NCBI GenBank assembly: GCA_900759565.1
Contig: CAAEVV010000003.1
Coordinates: 1 to 23,511, forward strand
Length of the DNA: 23,511 nucleotides
Direction: 5' to 3'
Origin: an uncultured Collinsella sp.
Lineage (GTDB): Bacteria > Actinomycetota > Coriobacteriia > Coriobacteriales > Coriobacteriaceae
Shown: piece by piece, positions 20,848 to 23,511 of the stretch
Layout: every line of letters starts with the position of its first letter
Numbering within the stretch: position 1 is the stretch's first letter
Translations under genes and position numbers: made by a program
The notes under the pieces: generated by a model
The model's input: the letters and a program-made list of their open reading frames with translations, nothing else
Databases searched by the model: none
What the model was told of the DNA's origin: nothing

Positions 20848-23025
20848 ATGAACCTCCGCTCATCTCTCGCCTGCACCTCGAGCGATATCGCCCGCTGGGG
20901 GCTGCGCTCCGTCCTTAAGCGCCAGGGCGGCGTACTCCCCGGCCGCATCGCCATGAAGATCGACCCCGAGCTGCTGAGCGACCTCGCCGGCCTTGTCGAC
21001 CGCAGCGTGGTGATCACCGGCACCAACGGCAAGACCACCACCTCCAACCTCATCGCCGACGCCGTTGCCGCCAGCGGCGCCACCGTGGTATGCAACCGCG
21101 CCGGCAACAACATGGAGCCGGGCGTGGTGGGTGCACTGCTCGAGGCGCGCAGCGGCCTTAAACACACCAGCAGCGGCAAGCGCGTGGGCGTTTTTGAGTG
21201 CGACGAGCTCTACACCGTACGCGTTCTGCCCAAGCTCAAGCCGACGTACTTTGTGCTGCTCAACCTGTTCCGCGACCAGCTGGATCGCTATGGCGAGATC
21301 GACCATACCCAAGACGTCATCGCCCATGCGCTGGAGCTCTCTCCGACGACAACGCTCATCTACAACGCCGACGACCCATTGTGCGCCTCGATTGCCGCGC
21401 GCGTTCCCAATGCGAGTATTGCCTTTGGCATCGCCGGCGCCACCGACACCGAGTCCGACCGCATTAGCGACTCGCGCTTTTGCTCGCAGTGCAACGCCCC
21501 GTTGGAGTACGACTATGTGCAGTATGGTCAACTCGGCGCCTACCATTGCCCCTCGTGCGGTTGGGCACGCCCCGCACTGGTCCGCCGTGTGACGGGCGTG
21601 GAGCTTGGCTGCGACGGCTACGGCTTTGACCTGGTCTTTGGATCTGCGCCCGACGCGGCTGTCGCACACATCGCCACACGCTACAACGGCCTGTACATGG
21701 TCTACAACGTTGCCGCCGCCTTCTTTGCCGCGCACGAGTTGGGCGTGGATACGGCGTTTCTGCAGCCCACGCTCGATGCCTATGTGCCCGCCGGTGGTCG
21801 TATGGGGCGCTGGGATATCGCCGGCCGCACCGTCGAGGCCAACCTGGCTAAGAATCCCGTAGGCTTCGATCGACAAATCCAGTCCATCAAGACGGCAGGC
21901 GGCAGACTCTGCGCTTTCTTCCTCAACGACAACGACGCCGACGGACACGATGTATCGTGGATCTACGACGTCGACTTTGAGCGCATCGCCGACACGCCGG
22001 GTCTTGTCGCCTTTGCCGGAGGCACGCGCGCGCACGACATGCAGGTGCGCCTCAAGTACGCCGGCATCGATGCCGCGATTATCTCGGACGTCGCGCAGGC
22101 AATTGGCGCCGTGGCAGACGAGGCCGCCGATGACACCTTCTACGCCGTCGCCAACTACACGGCCTTCCCGCCGCTGGTCAAGGAGCTCGACGGACTGAAG
22201 GGCGCCACCGCCGACGCTGTTGCCGGGCGCGCCGTGGCCCGCGCCGATGGCAACGCCATCCCTTCCGCCGTCGCGCCGGTCGAGCTTTCGCGCCCGTTGC
22301 GTATCGTCTACCTGTATCCCGATGCGCTCAACCTCTACGCCGACGGCGGCAATGTTATCGCGCTCGAGCGCCGCTGCGCCTGGCGCGGCATTCCCGTGCG
22401 CGTGGACGAGGTCCACATGGGCGAGGTGCTCGACCTGACCGACGCCGATATCGTCATGATGGGCGGTGGCTCCGATCGCGACCAGCTTGCAGTTGCACAT
22501 GAACTGCTCGCTCAAAAAGACAAGGTCGCGGCCTATGTTGAGGACGGCGGCACACTGCTTGCCATCTGTGGCGGCTATCAGCTGCTCGGCCGTTCGTACT
22601 ATATGGGCGAGAATCGCATCGAGGGCCTGGGCGTCATTGCCGCCGAGACCGTGCGCGGCTCCGACCGCCTGATCGGCAACGTCGCCGTCAAGACCGACCT
22701 GGCACCCGAGCCCTTTGTGGGATTCGAGAACCACGGCGGCCGCACGCTTTTGGACGCCGATGCCACGCCGCTCGGAACGTCCGTCGTCACGGGCACCGGC
22801 AACAACGGCGATGATGGTCTTGAGGGCCTCATCTACAAGGGCGTCATCGGCACGTACCTACACGGACCGGCACTGCCCAAGAACCCCGAGCTCGCCGACT
22901 GGCTGATCGCACACGCCCTCGAGCGCCGCGGCGATGCGCAGGCCACAGCCCTGCTGCCGCTCAAGCCCCTCGACGACGCCTACGAGCACGCCGCCCACGA
23001 CGCCGCCATGAAGCTCCTCCCCTAA
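20848..23025 (+). CDS. murT-gatD: Single-chain MurT-GatD fusion, lipid II isoglutaminyl synthase
   Basis: The enzyme amidates D-glutamate of lipid II to D-isoglutamine; usually MurT and GatD are two proteins. This 725-residue chain carries both. MurT part (1-~455): the Mur-ligase P-loop VITGTNGKTTTSN (55-67), GNNMEPG, LNLFRDQLDRYGE (138-150), the Cys4 zinc ribbon (Cys212, 215, 234, 237) inserted in the middle domain, and the C-terminal DUF1727 motif FFLNDNDADGHDVSWIYD. A linker of about 30 residues (450-480, Ala-rich) follows. GatD part (~482-700): LRIVYLYPDALNLYADGGN, MMGGGSDRDQ, nucleophile Cys574 in AICGGYQLLG and His672 in GTYLHGP, the CobB/CobQ-type amidotransferase dyad. AGGAAC precedes the start. 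Peptidoglycan amidation supports crosslinking. Confidence 0.94.
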   Translation: MNLRSSLACTSSDIARWGLRSVLKRQGGVLPGRIAMKIDPELLSDLAGLVDRSVVITGTNGKTTTSNLIADAVAASGATVVCNRAGNNMEPGVVGALLEARSGLKHTSSGKRVGVFECDELYTVRVLPKLKPTYFVLLNLFRDQLDRYGEIDHTQDVIAHALELSPTTTLIYNADDPLCASIAARVPNASIAFGIAGATDTESDRISDSRFCSQCNAPLEYDYVQYGQLGAYHCPSCGWARPALVRRVTGVELGCDGYGFDLVFGSAPDAAVAHIATRYNGLYMVYNVAAAFFAAHELGVDTAFLQPTLDAYVPAGGRMGRWDIAGRTVEANLAKNPVGFDRQIQSIKTAGGRLCAFFLNDNDADGHDVSWIYDVDFERIADTPGLVAFAGGTRAHDMQVRLKYAGIDAAIISDVAQAIGAVADEAADDTFYAVANYTAFPPLVKELDGLKGATADAVAGRAVARADGNAIPSAVAPVELSRPLRIVYLYPDALNLYADGGNVIALERRCAWRGIPVRVDEVHMGEVLDLTDADIVMMGGGSDRDQLAVAHELLAQKDKVAAYVEDGGTLLAICGGYQLLGRSYYMGENRIEGLGVIAAETVRGSDRLIGNVAVKTDLAPEPFVGFENHGGRTLLDADATPLGTSVVTGTGNNGDDGLEGLIYKGVIGTYLHGPALPKNPELADWLIAHALERRGDAQATALLPLKPLDDAYEHAAHDAAMKLLP

Positions 23026-23032
23026 CACCCCA

Positions 23033-23070
23033 CCACCACAAAGGGGACAGGCACCTTTGTGGTGGTTTTT
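23033..23070 (+). terminator. Rho-independent terminator of the murT-gatD gene
   Basis: CCACCACAAAGG (23033-23044) pairs perfectly with 23054-23065 (12 bp) and is followed by TTTTT. The loop reads GGACAGGCA, so it also belongs to the GGG-A/T-CAGG hairpin family of the window. Confidence 0.9.
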
Positions 23071-23086
23071 CAGTTTGCCAACGATA

Positions 23087-23115
23087 TGTGAACGGCTAAA
23101 AAAGTCTGCTATACT
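23087..23115 (+). promoter_or_regulatory. Promoter of tRNA-Glu
   Basis: TATACT (23110-23115) is a strong -10 eleven bases before the tRNA. TGTGAA (23087-23092) stands 17 bases upstream as a weak -35. The tRNA begins at 23126, so the leader is only a few bases. Confidence 0.6.
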
Positions 23116-23125
23116 CTTTCCCGCT

Positions 23126-23202
23126 GTCCCCATCGTCTAGCGGCCAAGGACGCCACCCTTTCAAGGTGGATATCGCGGGTTCGAATCCCGCTGGGGGCAC
23201 CA
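23126..23202 (+). tRNA. tRNA-Glu (anticodon TTC), CCA encoded
   Basis: A full cloverleaf can be drawn. The acceptor GTCCCCA pairs with TGGGGGC (one G-U). The D-stem is GTCT/GGAC. The anticodon stem CCACC/GGTGG has loop CTTTCAA, giving TTC. The T-stem GCGGG/CCCGC has loop TTCGAAT. The discriminator is A, followed by an encoded CCA at 23200-23202. Confidence 0.97.
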
Positions 23203-23393
23203 TTTGAGATGTGAAGCCCGTTACCAATTCGGTAGCGGGCTTTTTGCTACCGAAATGCCGGGATTCGAACCCGACAGGGTGCGGAGCTGAGGAAACGCGA
23301 AGCGTTTTCCAGCGCAGCACGCAAGGAGCGAAGCGACGCAGCGGAAGCGGGCGGCGCCAGCCGCACGCGGACATCCCGCTGGGGGCACCATTT
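23185..23393. repeat. Direct repeats of the tRNA-Glu 3' end
   Basis: The 21 bases 23185-23205 (T-stem end, acceptor, CCA and TTT) recur exactly at 23373-23393, 188 bp downstream. AAGCCCGTTACC, the left arm of the tRNA terminator, also recurs after both copies (23214-23225 and 23402-23413). The sequence between is GC-rich and gene-free, and includes an inverted copy of the T-loop sequence (CGGGATTCGAACCC near 23262). Copies of a tRNA 3' end are the usual trace of integration by a tyrosine recombinase, but a decayed second tRNA would look similar. Confidence 0.7.
23215..23245 (+). terminator. Rho-independent terminator of tRNA-Glu
   Basis: AGCCCGTTACC (23215-23225) pairs with GGTAGCGGGCT (23231-23241) with one G-U pair and is followed by TTTTT. 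Confidence 0.88.
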
Positions 23394-23417
23394 AAATTAA
23401 GAAGCCCGTTACCCCCG

Positions 23418-23511
23418 TGAACTGCCTCCCATTTCTTGGACATGAGAAATGGGAGGCTTTCTTTATGCGCGTTGATTTGAGAGTGAAGCATGATGTCGAG
23501 GCCAGGAAGGC
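23418..23511 (+). mobile_element. Left end of an IS3-family (IS150-like) insertion sequence, cut by the window edge
   Basis: TGAACTGCCTCCCATTTCTT at 23418 closely resembles the terminal inverted repeat of IS150-group IS3 elements (TGTACTGC-x-CCCATTT). It is followed, as in those elements, by a long hairpin (arms 23424-23436 and 23445-23457, 13 bp) just before the transposase ORF. The element interrupts the second copy of the tRNA terminator, whose left arm ends at 23413. Confidence 0.65.
23465..23511 (+). CDS. 5' end of a probable IS3-family orfA transposase (partial)
   Basis: The frame begins ATG at 23465 with GGGAGG eight bases upstream and reads MRVDLRVKHDVEARKA up to the window end. The short charged start, ending where a helix-turn-helix would begin, fits orfA of IS3-family elements. 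The identification rests mainly on the upstream inverted repeat, because sixteen residues cannot prove it. Confidence 0.5.
   Translation, partial: MRVDLRVKHDVEARK

Noticed and set aside
20860..22734. 624-codon minus-strand open frame opposite murT-gatD
   Set aside because: It is antisense to a clearly conserved two-domain enzyme with all motifs intact; the open frame follows from codon bias.
23096..23491. 131-codon minus-strand frame containing PPAGFEPAISTLKG
   Set aside because: This peptide is the well-known false translation of the antisense of a tRNA gene; it overlaps tRNA-Glu and its copy.
1..23511. CRISPR array or cas genes
   Set aside because: No regularly spaced repeats with unique spacers and no cas-like protein were seen.

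Overview
The window is high-GC, gene-dense DNA that looks like a Gram-positive anaerobe of the Coriobacteriia, most likely Collinsella. The supporting signs are dense GGAGG ribosome binding sites, a MurT/GatD peptidoglycan-amidation enzyme, PTS plus GH4 sugar metabolism, fermentative alcohol/glycerol dehydrogenases, and several Collinsella-like intergenic hairpins. The genus is inferred from overall character, not from a marker gene.

Region 1 (1-2810) is an accessory segment immediately downstream of guaA and visibly AT-richer than the rest. It holds the first codons of an unknown gene behind a promoter with a LexA-like box. Next comes a two-gene minus-strand operon that I read as a Pycsar anti-phage system: a three-helix membrane effector (DUF5706-like) directly abutting a class III pyrimidine-cyclase-like protein. 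An XRE regulator follows, with a perfect palindrome inside its own promoter. A 460-base gene-free stretch then carries repeated copies of a motif also found at the guaA stop codon, compatible with guaA acting as an integration site.

Region 2 (2811-8178) is mostly housekeeping: guaA, divergent L-asparaginase, a 250-bp inverted-repeat (MITE-like) element, a small XRE regulator divergent from an unknown gene across a shared dyad, a DUF1648/SdpI-like membrane protein and ychF.

Region 3 (8306-13618) is an alpha-glucoside regulon. The EIICB permease and GH4 6-phospho-alpha-glucosidase run leftward. A zinc polyol-type dehydrogenase and a GntR/UTRA regulator run rightward. The divergent control region has operator-like sites, one of them inside a TTGTCT-17-TATACT promoter. 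The dehydrogenase suggests that the natural substrate may be a glucosyl-polyol or a glucosyl-fructose.

Region 4 (13750-18182), all minus strand, holds a polyferredoxin, a truncated glycerol dehydrogenase paralogue, an intact glycerol dehydrogenase and an iron-containing alcohol dehydrogenase, with terminators separating most units.

Region 5 (18683-23511) has two overlapping paralogous TPR-like genes of unknown function, then a single-chain MurT-GatD fusion with a terminator, then tRNA-Glu(TTC). A second copy of the tRNA 3' end lies 188 bp downstream, and an IS3-family (IS150-like) left end interrupts the second copy of the tRNA terminator at the window edge.
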